Shown here: piece after piece, positions 1-13,250 of the stretch
Layout of the letters: each line of letters opens with the position of its first letter
How positions within the stretch are numbered: the stretch's first letter is position 1
From: Thysanoteuthis rhombus
Lineage: Eukaryota; Mollusca; Cephalopoda; Oegopsida; Thysanoteuthidae
Direction: 5' to 3'
Length of the DNA stretch: 64,000 nt
Assembly: GCA_963457665.1 (NCBI GenBank)
Contig: OY735218.1
Location: 42,902,473-42,966,472 of the forward strand
The notes under the pieces: generated by a model
What the model was told of the DNA's origin: nothing
Database searches by the model: none
The model's input: only the letters and a program-made list of their open reading frames with translations
Translations under genes and position numbers: made by a program

Positions 1-2240
1 CCAAACCGATTCCATAAAAAAGTTCCAGCTGCACAGTGATCTCTCATGGATAAGTAATTTCTGGACGTACTTCCAACACAGAAACATTTTTACCTAAAAT
101 CAAACCTTGCACCAGATGTATGGCACTAATACTAGAAAGTTCAATTCAATCATTTTAATTTAAAGTTGGTTATATTTACTGCATGTGAGTAATCTATATT
201 TTCTTTTCATTTAGATATTCACAGTTTAGTAGGCTGACAGAAAGCTTTCAGTATTTTAGTTCAACTCGTCAGCACATTTAAGGTAATATTCATTTCTTTA
301 TAACTTTAATGAATAAAATCACAGGCAGAAAGTTATGTTAAATATGCTTTTTGAATGAATAGCTACATCATTTGGGAAACAAGCTATTTCTATTTCAAGT
401 AGTCAAGTACATTGTACAATGATGAGTTTGAACAAAAACTTCACAGTAACAGAAAGGATCAAATTTCATTGAATTAGCAATTCAACAATTTTATTCTACG
501 TCAAGCAGCTTATATTCGCACCCAACAACCCATTTTGAAATAACCCTTAAAACATGTTCATACGTCCATTATCAGAAAATAAGAAAACCAAACAAGAAAA
601 AAGAAATTCAAAAGCTTGAGTAAAGAGTTTTATTTGAAGCTATGATGCAAGCTGTTAACTTCCTATAATAATCAAGGTTATCAAAGTTAATACAGATAAA
701 AATAGAATTGACATAAAGCAGAAACGTACATAACACACATAAATAAATACCGATTAAAATAAACTTCCCAAAATTTTCAGAAAGAAGTAATTTGTACACT
801 CAACATTTATGAAAATGGTTCACAAAAAAGATTTTACATAGAAAGCGAATACCCTTGAAAAATTTATACGGAAGTTGATAATCAAACAAAAACATACCTA
901 AATTTGTAATCAGTTTTTTTTATATTACCAACCAGATGTATGAAATACTAGCACAGACACATAGAAAAGCTAGAAAAAATTTTCCTAGGTTAGAATGTTC
1001 TAAAAAGCACCACAGCAATCCCTTTCTGCACAGGGGATGCTGCACATGGAGTCGGCCAAAAAGGTCCGTTCTGTTTATTAAGAAAGAAAGAAAAGAAAAA
1101 AAAAAGAAAAAAAAAAAAAAAAAAAAAAAAAAGAAATCTTTATTTCATCTCCAAATCTTTATTGAATAATCTTCAGCCATATTTCATGCAAGTCTATCAA
1201 TTCACCCCCCCCCCCAACAAAGAACTGCTCTGGGTACCTTTTGCAGTCTTCCCGGGGAAATGAATTTTTTTTTCTTCATAAATGGTAATCAATCCAGAGT
1301 TACAGTATCTGGCTGAATACAGTGGATGATCAAAAACTTCCAAGCCAATCTTTAACAATTTTGCCTAGTCACCAAAATAACATGTGGTCTGATTGAATAT
1401 TGCAACCTCTCTCTTGACTACTTCCGGATGCTTTTCATATATAATTTGGTCTCATGGGGTAACAGCACTTGGGTGAATTGTTTGTTTGTTTTTTGAGAAG
1501 AGAGGACTCCTAATCACACCATATCCACAGCATCAATACTTTTGAATGAAGATCAGTATTCAGTTCAGTTAATGGTGGTTCATTTCACTTGCCCTAAGAT
1601 CTCTTGCATTCCATGTTGCTGCAAAGTATCAACTTTTCATCATCCACGACTGTTTCAAAAACGGAAAACTCAAGTGGAGCACACATGGAAATTCAGTGTA
1701 GTAGGATTTTTTGTTTTTTCTTTGGCTCAACCTGAATATGTACAAGCTACACATCAAAGTGACTAACATAGCCAAGAAGGTGCAAATGATCTTCAGTACT
1801 TGCTTTGTCACATAATGGTTGATTATTCTCATAAGATTTCCATTCGATTGATATCAGCCTGCAACTAACTAGTCTACCTTACTAAGAAATATCCTCGAGC
1901 AACGAAGCACAAATCTTTGCAAACCACTTTTAACACATTGGATCATTCCAAATACTTTCTCCATAAACTGAACAAATGTTTTTTCCCCACCTAAATTTAC
2001 AGTTGAATAGCATCTTTACCATAAAAAAGCATAATACGTCGAAAATGTTTCTGGTTCCCTCCCATCTTCAATGGTTGAATCAATAAACAAAATAAGTCAA
2101 TTTTGACAAAGGAAAAAAAAAAAGAAATGCACGTTAATATGACAGCTGTCACAATATAATAAAAAAAACTATCTTTTTTCTCATCAAGTTAGTTAAAACT
2201 AAATACACGTAATAACAAAACAGAACGAACTTTTTGGCCG
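1..2240. other. Left flank, no gene recognised
   Basis: I see no credible exon on either strand: open frames are short and carry no recognisable protein motif. The stretch contains an 11-base C run at 1205-1215 and a 26-base A run at 1107-1132. CpG is more frequent here than in the 5.4-53 kb interior. It could be intergenic DNA, UTR or intron of a neighbouring gene; the sequence alone does not decide. Confidence 0.5.
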
Positions 2241-3171
2241 AGCCAATACCAAAGTGAGCCAACCACGTTCCCTTAGTCTAATCGAGCGAAATTTCTTTGT
2301 CTTTCAAAACTAAGGATAAACAGTCGAGTATGCGTGTATTCCCTTATGTAATATTAAAAGATTAATTAGAAAAAAATAGAAAGAGCAACTTACTGAGAGA
2401 GGTGATAATTTTAAATGCCATAATCTGGGGCCAGTCGGTAGTGTGAGTAGGTGGATGTCCATCATAGTTACCCAAGAGTGACACTTGTAAACGTAAGGTT
2501 TGTGGAGGCATCAAAAATGTCGTCAGCAGTCGTTTTAGGAAGACGGCTAGAGCATTCGTCTCCTCTTCATCCCTTCCATCCGGCTTTCAGTTTTGTCGCA
2601 TGTGTTAGCGATTTTTCTTACCAGATAGCAGCCAGTCAGCCGACCTGATGATGGTTCAGTGTGTATGTGTGAGCGGGTGATACTACACATACAAATATTA
2701 ACAGTTCTAGCAAGTAGGAGTAAAGCTACTACTTCCATCACCACCATCACCAACAAGTGGCCGCAGTCGTAATAATATTACTCATTATTTCTAGTAGTAA
2801 TCATAGTGGTGTAGTAGTAGTAGTAATAGCAGTAACGATCTAAGTCACACTGATCCTACACAATCTTAAAATAAAAGTAGTTGTAGTGGTGAGATAATCG
2901 ACTACTACACTCTTTAAGCAATGGACACATACACACACAATTTCATGTACACATGCAGACCAATTGATGAATCTTAATGTAGTCACGCTTCTTAGACCTA
3001 AAAAAAAATGAAGGCTCTTCTTCTCCAAGCCTAGAGTAGTTGGAAAGTGAAATTTAGCGAATAATAAGTAGTCATAGAAACGGATCCTTCTCCATCTACT
3101 GACGACAGTTAGACTGTGACGTATTGTTGGACTAACAGCAGCAGCAACTAAAGCTTAATAGTGGCAGTGAG

Positions 3172-3173
3172 GG

Positions 3174-3205
<32 letters not shown>
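3172..3205. repeat. (GA)n microsatellite
   Basis: A run of GA dinucleotides with one AAAG interruption lies inside the CpG-rich left block. Purine tracts of this kind are often found near animal promoters, but nothing further can be claimed. Confidence 0.9.
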
Positions 3206-4982
3206 CTCTAGTTGAAAGTCTACCTAAACTTACCTACCTACATTCTTATCTAGCTTTCTATTTATCTACCCGGATGAAGGAACAGTGATTATTGGGAATG
3301 GGAGGAGTACTGAAAAATGTAAGGTACTCCCCCCTCCTATACAAAGACAACGCTCAGGAAAGCAGATAAAATAGCTTAGAAACTTGACTTCCAATATCAG
3401 TATTTTTTTTCTGGATGTTTATTTTTATTTTTTTATCTGTGCTTTCCCCCCCATGATACTAACAGAGAAAGTTTTGATAAATATGCTATCAACTAACATA
3501 ACACATGTCAAGCGACAGAGAAGGAAGACATGTTAGAACTAAAACAGTCAAACAGGTCAGCCAAAAATGGAGTCTCTTCCATTTCAAACAAAGAAAAATT
3601 AAATACACAGAAGAAATGGAGAAAGGAATTTTACCAAGAGAGGTTTGTACCAACATGGGTTTTTTTTTGTTTGAGAACACAATATTATATTGCCATACAC
3701 ACATTGTGTAGGAAATTTTTTATAATAATGGGAATAGCACTACTAGACTTATGCACATACATGTCAGGCAAGGTTATATTCCTTTCACATATATTAACGT
3801 AAACATTTGCATCCAGCACTGCTGCTATTACTACTACAACTGTAGATAGTAGTAGTGAATAACAACCAATAGATGAAGAATTTACATGAAGTAATCCCCC
3901 TCCAAACAATAACTACTACAATGGCAGTGGTTGTACAAATACAGCGACTTCTACTGCCCGTGTGAGAGCACGTGGCGTGGGAGTGGTCCCGTGTGTGCGT
4001 GCGAAGAAGCAATGACACTAGAGAGAGAGAGCAAGCAAAACGTGGGCAATAAGGAGACCGACACACACTAGGAGGTTAAAAAGAGACGGTGATATAACGA
4101 TTACGCAGAAGAGAATACGGTCAACCTTTTAAATTCGTCGACGTCAGTAGCCAAGAAGAGAAAAAGGAAGGATGATGAAACTGGTGTGGGTGGTTTGGGC
4201 TTTTTCCGCTTCTTGCCGCACCTACTTCAAGATCTAGTCCAGTAATCCCTTTTCATCTCAACCTACCAAACGGATAGCCGAGCAAAAACAAACTAGGAAT
4301 ATATTTTAATCGTTGAAAATGAAACGGGTGTGAGAATGAAGAATATATTTTCATTTAGGGTTCCACGAAAAAGGAAGGAGAAAAAAAAAAAATAGAATAT
4401 CTAATGTAACTATGGCGCAGGCTACTTCACTGACCATAAAGTACACAACAAACGAGCCTTACGAAAAAATAAAGGTAGGGAGGGTCAGACTTCATGGTTA
4501 AACGACCACTAATAATTGAAATTATTTCTTATTCATCAAACTTCTTTTTTTTTTTTTAATACCTTCCACCTATTGTTACAACTTGAATTCTACATTATAA
4601 ATCTAAAATTAAAATCCAAATCATACACAGAAAACCTCCCAAAGAAGAAATGGCTGTTAAATAGGTAAAGACAATGACAAATCCAAATGACCTCTGACCT
4701 AACCTTCTTTGACATTTCCATGGCGCGCTTGTTGTTGCTGCTGCCTCCCAAGTGTGTTGTGTTCCTCCGGTGGTGACAGAATTGTCCTGAGTCATGTCGA
4801 CAGGAAAACTTGCTGCTGGTGACTAAGCCAAACATATTTGTAAGATAACTCTCCATGCAAGGAGTGGGTGGGAACTCTCTGGCAGCCAACTCGAGTAGTA
4901 ACTACACAACGATCTATGGGGATGATGGCAGCGGCGGCAGTGACGAACGCATTTTACATTTAGTTCCGGGTTCTTTTCTTGC

Positions 4983-5279
4983 CTACGTCATACAGCGGGA
5001 ATTAAAGCAGGTCGATGAGGGTTGACCACCGAGGTCATGAAAAAATACAAACAAAAGCAAAAGCCAACATGCACCGACCAATTGAAGAGGAGACCACTTC
5101 AAGGTATCGTATATCAAATGTATCCCGTGAGCGAATTCATGTCCCCTCTTTAAATGGGCGTCTGTGGAGATTGTTTGACAATGATGAATGTTGAGGACAA
5201 TTTCCCACAATTCTCTCCGAATAGTAGAAACCAGTGGAATCACTGATCCATGTCTACCAATTTGAAAACCTGTACGCAT
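4983..5279 (-). other. Unrecognised 98-codon open frame
   Basis: A minus-strand frame begins at an ATG at 5279 and stays open for 98 codons. Its first 75 codons have a more protein-like composition than the surrounding DNA; it includes the stretches IGRHGSVIPLVSTIRRELWE and HLKRGHEFAHGIHLIYDTLK. The last 20 residues become hydrophobic and phenylalanine-rich, as random intron sequence does. An in-frame TAG lies seven codons upstream of the ATG. No domain was recognised. It may be an exon of an unidentified gene, an old mobile-element fragment, or chance. Confidence 0.2.
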
Positions 5280-5350
5280 ATAAAATTTGATCTGAAACTA
5301 TCCACAGGCACAAAATCCGGGGGAAAAACCCTACCCAATACTACTTGGAG

Positions 5351-5377
5351 AAAAAAAAAAAAAAAAAAAAAAAAAAA
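5351..5377. repeat. Poly(A) tract, 27 bases
   Basis: Uninterrupted run of A. It is one of at least ten runs of 25 or more A or T in the window; others are at 1107-1132, 6541-6568, 12664-12694, 26292-26321, 36236-36262 (T), 43763-43788, 46716-46741, 50041-50068 and 57108-57137. They are not consistently attached to a recognisable retroposon. Confidence 0.95.
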
Positions 5378-6540
5378 TCTAATACTCGTCTAATTCAAAT
5401 CTTTCTTCCACCTTAAAGTTGAATCATTTTATAGTTAGGTGGTTTTCTGGTCAATTCATATTTAAATATTAAGCATAAACCAACCGATTACTTGTTTGAA
5501 ATAGTATTGGAAAACTTATGACTGAATTATCTACTATTTTTCTATCCTTGATATGCACTCCTAAATATTGGCAGGGGGGGATCAATGTCAATACAGCTGC
5601 CAGAGCAGTTTCATTCATTAAAAGTCAGTCTGCACAAATTAATTTTTCAAAGACAAATTTTAAAAAGGTGGTGGGGTGGGGGTATTTCAAATGATTTGTA
5701 AATATTCAAAGACTACTGGAAAGAATCCATTGGTCCATTATTTACCCACACTTGTCAACACAAATGAAATAGATACTTGGAAAAAAGATTTCTTCGCCAG
5801 GATTGACAAATCCTACAGAAAATCTTTTTTAATTGAATAGCATGTCAGAGAATAATGATGCCACCAATAGCCAAACTTCAAAAGGAAGAAACTTGTGACT
5901 TGACACAAAGTAGGTTTTGAGAAGAAACATCTTCAACTGTCTTCTTTTGGTCTCAAGCGAACAACTACTTTTTAGTTCCCTTAGAACCAAGGTTCCAAGC
6001 TGGTTTTATTTGTAAAATTGCAGAAAAATTTATACATATGTTCAACACAATAACCAACTTCTTGAAGACTGACACAGGAAATTTTTTCCAACAATTTGAA
6101 ATCAGAAGTCAAAGAAACAAGTGCTCCCTCTTTAATATGTAAATAATTTCAAACTAAAATTATTTCCTCAATCAGTCTTCAAAAAAAATAAATAAATAAA
6201 TTTTTAAAAAAATTGGAAGTTTGTTGCAGTAAACTTGTAAAGGTTTTCTACTAAGACAAGGTTTCATTTTTGAAAGATTTTGTCCTCATCTGGAACCTCA
6301 GTAATCTTATTGTAATAAAATATTTTTCTTTGGAACAAAAGATGTACTGGATGGTTAGTATTACTGTCTCTTCAACAGTATTATGAATGTGTAAACCTTC
6401 AATCAACTTGAAACCTAAACAAAAACATCTTGGCAATAAGGCTCTTTTTTGTTTCAGTAGAACAAAAATTCTAATGTATTCTTACTTCCATTAATGATGG
6501 AGTACCAATTAGGATCAATGACAATTTTCCAGTCTGGTTG

Positions 6541-6572
<32 letters not shown>

Positions 6573-7184
6573 CAGCTTTTAAAATGATTAGAGAACGTTT
6601 GACTACAGTTAGGATATTTGCAGAAATCTTCAGGAGAAAAACATTCAGATACAGTAAATCAATCACGTTATTTAGAAAATTTAGTTTAAAAACTAGTTAC
6701 TTCACTATTGCATAAGCCAAAATGTTCGTTAAATGGCATTAGAAAAGTTCAGTTTCAACTAATTTCATTAAAGGAAAAAAAAAAAAAATGATGGTCTTCC
6801 CATTATAATGCCTGTGTTGCTGACCACATTATAATGAAGTTGCAATCTGTTGACTGGGAATGGGCAAGAAGTGAAAGACAGTTCTTCAAAGATAACATTC
6901 ACGGGTCACAAATGCTCAGTGCAATGACCATATTTTTCTAGCAGAACTCAACTCCCTCATGTAACCCTGTTTACCTGTTTCAGTGGTCTCAAGGAAACAG
7001 TATCACAAAAAGTATTAAAAATGAGTTGAATTGAAAGTGACATTTTTCTGGACAAGTGGGTGATAACATAGGTATGTGCTATGGTGGTGGTGGCTGTCAC
7101 CTGTCATAAGTATGCATTGTTAATAAAAATTTATTGATTCTAACAGAGTAGAGCAGAAAAAAAACAAAACAAAAGCAATATTGT

Positions 7185-7960
7185 CAGCATAAGAGATTTG
7201 TTCAGTTCATGGAGAAGGTACTGTGAATGATCAAACAAGTCATAAGTGGTTTGCCAAGTTTCATGCTGTCAGAGGTATCAAGTCTAGACAATAATTGAGA
7301 AATAATCAATGTTTTATGATGCTGGAGATGACCAAGACAATCAAAATGTCCAAATCAAGCATTGAAAAGCATTTGCTCCAGCTTGGTTATGCTAGTCACT
7401 TTGATGTGTTGCTTCCACTTAAGTGGAAAAAGCTACTGGAATGTAATGATTGTTCCGCTTTTCCCAAAGAAATTGTGGTAGGCAATGGTAAGTGGATACT
7501 TCACTACAACTGTACCAAGGGTGGGTCCTCATCCAAAGGTGATACTGCGTATATGGTGGGATTAGAAGAGAGTCCTCCATAAGATCCCTTTGCAGAACCA
7601 AATGATTGATTCGAACAAGTAGTTCCTATTTAGACCAAATTGAAGGCAACCATCAACAAAAAGCATCCAGAATCAGCCACTCATTAGAGAAAAGATAATA
7701 TTCCATCACTTTAATGCTAGACCACATGATTCTTCTGTGGCCAGACAAAGTTTTTCACTCATACCCCCTATTCAGCAGTTATTGCACTTTCAGATTGATT
7801 ACCATTTATTAGTTTTTCTGGATTTCTCAAGAGAAAAAAAGTCAACTTCACTGGAAGACTGCAAAAGGTATCTACAGAAGTTCTTTGCTGAGAAAGAGGA
7901 GGATAGAATGATACAGATGCTTGAATGATGAAAGAAAATAGTTGAACAAAATGGTAAATG
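7185..7960 (+). mobile_element. Degenerate mariner-family transposase, copy 1
   Basis: Fragments in several frames follow the order of a Tc1/mariner (mariner clade) transposase. Near 7240 the DNA reads like the HTH-proximal segment 'KWFAKFH'. At 7350-7395 it encodes KMSKSSIEKHLLQLGYASHF, a hallmark of the family's second helix-turn-helix and linker. Next comes VVGNGKWILHYN, where the usual GDEKW has become GNGKW, so the first catalytic aspartate is lost. Near 7710 HHFNARPH replaces HxDNARPH, so the second is lost too. The third survives in IDYHL at about 7795. The tail SLEDCKRYLQKFFAEKEED matches the C-terminal region. Frameshifts and stops break the frame, and I did not find terminal inverted repeats. 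It is a dead copy, transcribed antisense to the host gene if the gene extends this far. Confidence 0.85.
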
Positions 7961-8113
7961 TTCAATCAAGTCAATTTTTTTCTTTTTCCAAACTCAATCT
8001 GCAAAAACATTTGTCTAACCCAATAATAACCATTTACTTTATAATAAGAAAGTAAATAGTAAATCCACCAAGTGAAAGTGAAGTAAAAAAAAAAAAAAAA
8101 AAAAAAGGAAGTG

Positions 8114-8188
8114 TTGCTCCAGGGTGGAATCAAATGCAAGATGTTCTGCTGGATACAAGCTGAACACCTAATACAACTGACCCATGGA
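8114..8188 (-). repeat. tRNA-derived SINE head or tRNA pseudogene
   Basis: Read on the minus strand, this has the order of a tRNA. An A-box-like segment (TGGGTCAGTTGTATTAGG) comes first, then an anticodon-arm-like segment around CAGCTTGTATCC, then a B-box-like CATTTGATTCCACC, then CTGGAGCA in place of the acceptor stem. The stems do not pair well, so it is not a functional tRNA. An A run at 8085-8106 lies on its far side. The best reading is the head of an old tRNA-derived SINE in antisense; the parent tRNA is uncertain. Confidence 0.5.
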
Positions 8189-8278
8189 TGTCTTGACGAA
8201 AATTGTAACTAATAAGTATTTATAAGAGATATGGTTTGGTTATGAACCATGTTAATGACAGTAGTTTTTGCTGGAAAT

Positions 8279-8290
8279 GGGGGGGGGGGG
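8279..8290. repeat. Poly(G) run, 12 bases
   Basis: Twelve G in a row in DNA that is otherwise strongly AT-rich. Comparable G or C runs of 8-13 bases recur through the window, for example at 15684-15695, 20091-20100, 31382-31392 and 46672-46684. Confidence 0.95.
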
Positions 8291-8984
8291 TTATATACTC
8301 ATTAATTTTTGCTACTAACCACTTTCATAATTGTTGTGGCATTTTATCACAACTAAGCAATGAAGATGAAGGTAAATGATTAAGGTTGTTTCTTTGAAAT
8401 GGTTATTTTGTGTTAGTGTACAAATGTAATTAAAGTGAACATCAAAAAATTAAAAACAAGTTGCCAACAAAGACATAATCCATAGTCTGTTTTGCATTAT
8501 TGATGTATCAAAATTGGCGATATTTAAATTCCTGCAAAATCTTTAAAACTACAAAGCGTATAATTGTAAATAGTGACTAATCCATCTTAAAACTAAACCT
8601 ATTTTAAAAAGAGAAATCTAAAGAGTAAATGAGGTTGAAAACGTTTAAAAACAAAAAAAAAAACAAAAAACAAACCACGAATAAAAACATTGGATCATTT
8701 AAACAAAAACAAAAAAACGTATTTATTGAATGAGCAATGATCCTCACCCTCACATCTGTTTTGACCAATCAATGGATTCAGACATGACATCATTCCATCT
8801 TTCTGGGTTCCCCTCACCTTTAAATTCAATGCTGAAATCACAAGATCTCAAATTCCAAGTCTGACTTATTGCAATACTGATGTCAACTCTCTAGGAAGTT
8901 TGACATTTAATCAAATATGAAGCATGTAAAAAACCAAGTAAATGCCCAGAGTATTGTTATAATTTTTTTTTTTTTTTACTTCGA

Positions 8985-9310
8985 TAACTTTTTTAAGTAT
9001 AGAGGGCCACAGGTCCATTTTTCTACTAATTGAAAGAGTCATTCTAGACTCTATACAGATAGAACCCTTGTCAAATTTTTATTACTGTTATGCTCACATC
9101 AACTGAAATTCAAATTCAATTCAGTTTAATTACACTTTTGATCACCATTTTTCCAAAGCTTATCTGCCCCTTGTCTATGAGCTGCCAGCACCCATTGATG
9201 TTTTGAAAGTGAAAAATTTTTTCAAAATTTGCAGCCAGTTTCTAACTTATCAATGGAAATTTGTTTCTTTTATAAACTAATATCAGAACTTTTTTCTTTC
9301 TTGCAAGAAA
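8985..9310. repeat. Dispersed repeat family B, copy 1
   Basis: This shares an ordered series of short blocks with 34850-35125: a CTACTAATTGAAA block, then TCATTC, then a TTATTAC-GTTATGCT block, then a TTTTTCCAAAGCTT-like block, then CATTGATGTTTTG. The spacing is similar, so the two are homologous but old. No coding content was recognised. The copy ends close to a perfect 16-bp palindrome, CTTTCTTGCAAGAAAG, at 9296-9311. Confidence 0.6.
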
Positions 9311-12300
9311 GAGAAAAAAAAAATCTAACATCTAAATCGATTAATTTCTGAAATCAGGTGTCAAAAGCTGTATTAACGGTTTAATCATATTTTTTTTTTA
9401 TTTGGACTTTCAGGAAAATTGTAGTTTTGCACTTTGGTGTGCAATTATTCTGTTGTGCCTCTACTGGATTAATTCATAAGTTTTTTCAAAAATAAATGAA
9501 ATTATAAAAAAAATCTTCAAACTGACTTTGGGCTAAATGTACCAATACATAGCTAGATTCAGCTCCAGTAGAGAATTCACGCACTGTATTACAGATTGAA
9601 TTCTTGTAGTTCATTTCTTCCTTCTGTTTTCCCAATCCACCAAGTATATGATTAAATGTTCATCTTTTCATACAGTTACATTAGTCAGTTGTTTGTATCT
9701 GATTGTGTGCATTTCAATTTGAGAGGCTACTATATAAGCATTTCCCCTTATTGAAAATAACATGCATGTTGCTGAACCTGATCAGCAAGTAAATTTCATC
9801 TGGACATCAAGTTCTTCATATAAAACAAGCTCTTACAAATTATCAAGTAATATAACTTCCATTACATCTATCTAATCATAGTTCAAAGAACCCTTGCAAT
9901 CCAATAGTCATACAGATGGGCTGGATATGGAGCAATGTTAAGATTTACCACTTATTGATTAGTTTTACACTATTCCTATTTACACAATAGATCTCTAGTC
10001 AGTGACTCACAAAGAGTTGTTACGAAGATGATGGAACTCTCAAATTATTTGAGAAATATGATAAAGTGAAGTGTATAATTTGTAGAAGTAAAAGATCAAT
10101 TGGAATTCTGTCAACATTTTAGGAGGAGGACTGATAGAAAGATTAGTAGGCATATTGACACATATACATACAAAATGTTCACGTGACCAAATGAAAACAT
10201 TGTATACAGATATACCTCGATTAGTGCTTGTTAATTTGTTCCAAAATTCCCCAAATTGTTCCAAACCTCACTGTTCAAGGTCTTATAATAATTTGGTCCC
10301 CCCCCCTCCCAGCTTAGATACATCAATCTATACAGCAATACGTTAACTGTACAACATCAAATTGCACTATTCAAGATATTCCTGTAGATAAAAATAGAGC
10401 AGAATTCAATTAATACAAAATGCTACCACATCCTATACTTTCATTAAAATGAACTAATATTTCATACAGGAAAAAAGCAGCATAAACTGATTTTTCTAAT
10501 GATCCAATCAAAAAATGGGCAAAAATAAAAAGCAGGATGAAAAGAAATCAGAATGCACCAAAATAGAAATCTGCAGTTTTCAAGTTCACTTCTGATTCTA
10601 AGAATCACACTTTTTTTTTTTAACAAATGAAATAAAGATTGTTAGAGTATTTAACGATGAATTAAATATGTATTACTTAAATCTAGGCACAACTTCTTAG
10701 GAGAATATTACTAAACCCGATGAGATCAAGAGAATTGCTGCTAAAATTATTGTAAGCACAAGAAGTTTGACTGAAACTAACTGGCATAGCTCAGTCCGAT
10801 CCAGAGTCAGAAAGAAAAGAAAAGGAAAAAAAAAAAAAAAAAATTGCTTGGCAAAAGGGTCAGTTCACTAAACAAAAATTGATTGTTACTAAAATCAATT
10901 TAGTGTTCAAACAAACTTTAATATACTCTCAAGGAAAACATCAATACTGTAACTGGGACTTGGAAATTTAAAAGCAAAATTCAGAAAAAGCATTCAGGTT
11001 TGTTTTGTTTTAAGGCAGTATTTCCTTGAAGTGCATTAGCTCCAAGAATAGGAAAAGATTATAGAATATATCTTTCAAAATACAACCACAACAAAAAGTG
11101 CATAAGTCAAACAGTGTAAATAATTGGTACTACCCAATTGAATTAAAGTTTCATCAACCATGAAGCTTCCACATTTCAACTTTGGACATTAAAAAGGAAC
11201 CAGAAAAGCTAAATTACTTCTGACTATAAAAAAAATTACTTTAAAAAAAATTCAACTAATAAGAGAAAAAGAAAATAATTTTCCTTAGAATAGACAAAAT
11301 CTAGCAAAATGTTTTAATTAAATTGTATATTAATAAGTTGTCAATTCAGAAATAGCAAGATGAAGTTTATGCTAAAAATTGAATCTGAATAAGAAACCAA
11401 GCATCCACCACTTCAACAGGATTAATTTGTAGCATCAACATTATTAAAAGCTAATAGTTATGTAAATTTCCAGTTTAGCTTGTGAAAGAATTATTCTGAA
11501 TTCAGCTATGCTACTAGACATTCAAATGGAATAAGTTGGAATTTGAGAATTTCAGGATCAAGCTGGGAACTCAAAATTCTGAAAAGTGATTTGTTTTACT
11601 GCCCCCCACCCCCGTATCTATCCAATAAAACTAAATTTATAACTCAGAACTTTTCAAAACTCTTCTGGTGTCAAACAAACCATTTCAGTTTTTGAGTAAA
11701 AAGTTGAATTGAAAGATACTGCTTTTATATTGTACACAGAACAAATTCCAATGCTCAATACAGCTTCACTAGTAATACCTGAGTTACAATGGTCATTATT
11801 ATCTAGAGGTACTATCGATAAAGATATACACACAACAATGATGTATGAAGTTGAAAGAAAAATAGGATGTATGGAGGTTTATGGTGAAGAAAACAATTGT
11901 CAAATTGTCTTAACCACTTGACAAAAGTAAAAATAAAAATACAGCAACACAGATTTTAAATAGAAAGAAAATAGGAAGATGGGGGTGGATGATAATATTA
12001 GCTGTTATTTTGTTATTCAATTGGTCCCCTTTCTTGGAAAGCAAAGAGTGACAAACAGGATATTAGAATGGGTAATAAAATACTAATCAAGTACACACAT
12101 GCACGCTGCCAACTTCAGATATTTGTTGTACTTGTAGTTAAGATTGTATAGGATCAATATTCTGATTAGGTTATAAATGCAGCATTAAAAAAGTTTGAAT
12201 TATGGTTTTATCTGGGCTCAAAAATTGGAAACATGTGTGTTGATTGATGACAGGCATATTCATTTCCCATAGAAGGAATTTTGTTTTTGTTTAAAAATTT

Positions 12301-12656
12301 TTTCCAGAAATATGAGCATCAATTTTGAATTTTCCATTTTGTTTTTGTTTTTTTTTAATCTGTACCAGATTTAATGGTTGGAAGGGTCGAAATTTTTGGT
12401 AAAGATTCATTTTTTTTTTAATCTAGTAGTTTTCATAGGAGAAAACTTTCTTCCATTTTAGGTGCTTTCAATCTGTTAGACCCCAGAATCTTCTGGAAAT
12501 TTGATTTCAAGAAAAAAGTCAAAGGTTTTATTTACTAACAATAAGGCTCAACTTCCATAAAAATAGTCGAATGGCAGAATACATAGATCATCTGATTTTT
12601 TTTTTTTAATTCCCGATGAAATGAAGGTCAAACATTCATTTAAAAATTTTTTTTTT

Positions 12657-12696
<40 letters not shown>

Positions 12697-13228
12697 ACCT
12701 TACATTTTCAGTCCCTAAATTATTGGTGTTATTTTTTCCATTTTAGCATGTGCAATGAATGAAACCCGTATTGTAAATTTCTGGAAAATCTAGATATTTT
12801 TTGCCACAATTTTCTCAAAAACTAAATATTTTTGTTTCTTTGTCTCTTTTTGGATATAAAATTCTTTTTAAAATTGACAACGCTCTGTTGCATTAGGTCA
12901 TACAAGGATTTGATCAAATTTTTGCCAAGTGAACCATACATTGAACTGTCAGTTTTCGTGCAGTGGCACCAATCTGTATTCTTAATCACGGATCGTCATG
13001 TTCAATACTCATGTCACTACAACCCTATTCTCAATCATAGAAAATTGTCACAACCACAAATGAAAAGATAGTTATAATTTAATAAAATTTCATTTTATAT
13101 AACTTTCTGGCTTAGAAGGTTGAAATATTTGAAAATAAAACACTTTTTACAAATTTCAATAATTTCAAATACCTTATTTACTCCCTTTTCAAAATTTCCG
13201 CCCAGCGTACTCATTTATCAAACATTAC

Positions 13229-13250
13229 TTTCTACACACACACACACACA
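13229..13250. repeat. (CA)n microsatellite
   Basis: A short run of CA dinucleotides with no other recognisable content around it. Confidence 0.9.

Larger units (their letters stand above)
2240..5340. promoter_or_regulatory. CpG-rich block, possible promoter or first-exon region
   Basis: CpG is visibly denser than in the introns to the right, especially at 3950-4270 and 4890-4990. There are GCC/GCA-type triplets near 4930, CAG/CAA triplets near 3135 and TAG/CTA triplets at 2807-2830. On the minus strand two strong splice-donor matches occur, GTAAGT just left of 2395 and GTAAGA near 2610, plus a weaker GTTAGG at 4698-4703. An ATG in excellent context (GCGCCATGG) begins a short frame, MEMSKK, that runs straight into the GTTAGG donor. 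Another ATG in good context begins MAFKIITSLS and runs into the GTAAGT donor. These may be first exons of a second minus-strand gene. No protein family was recognised and the exons could not be linked. Confidence 0.3.
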
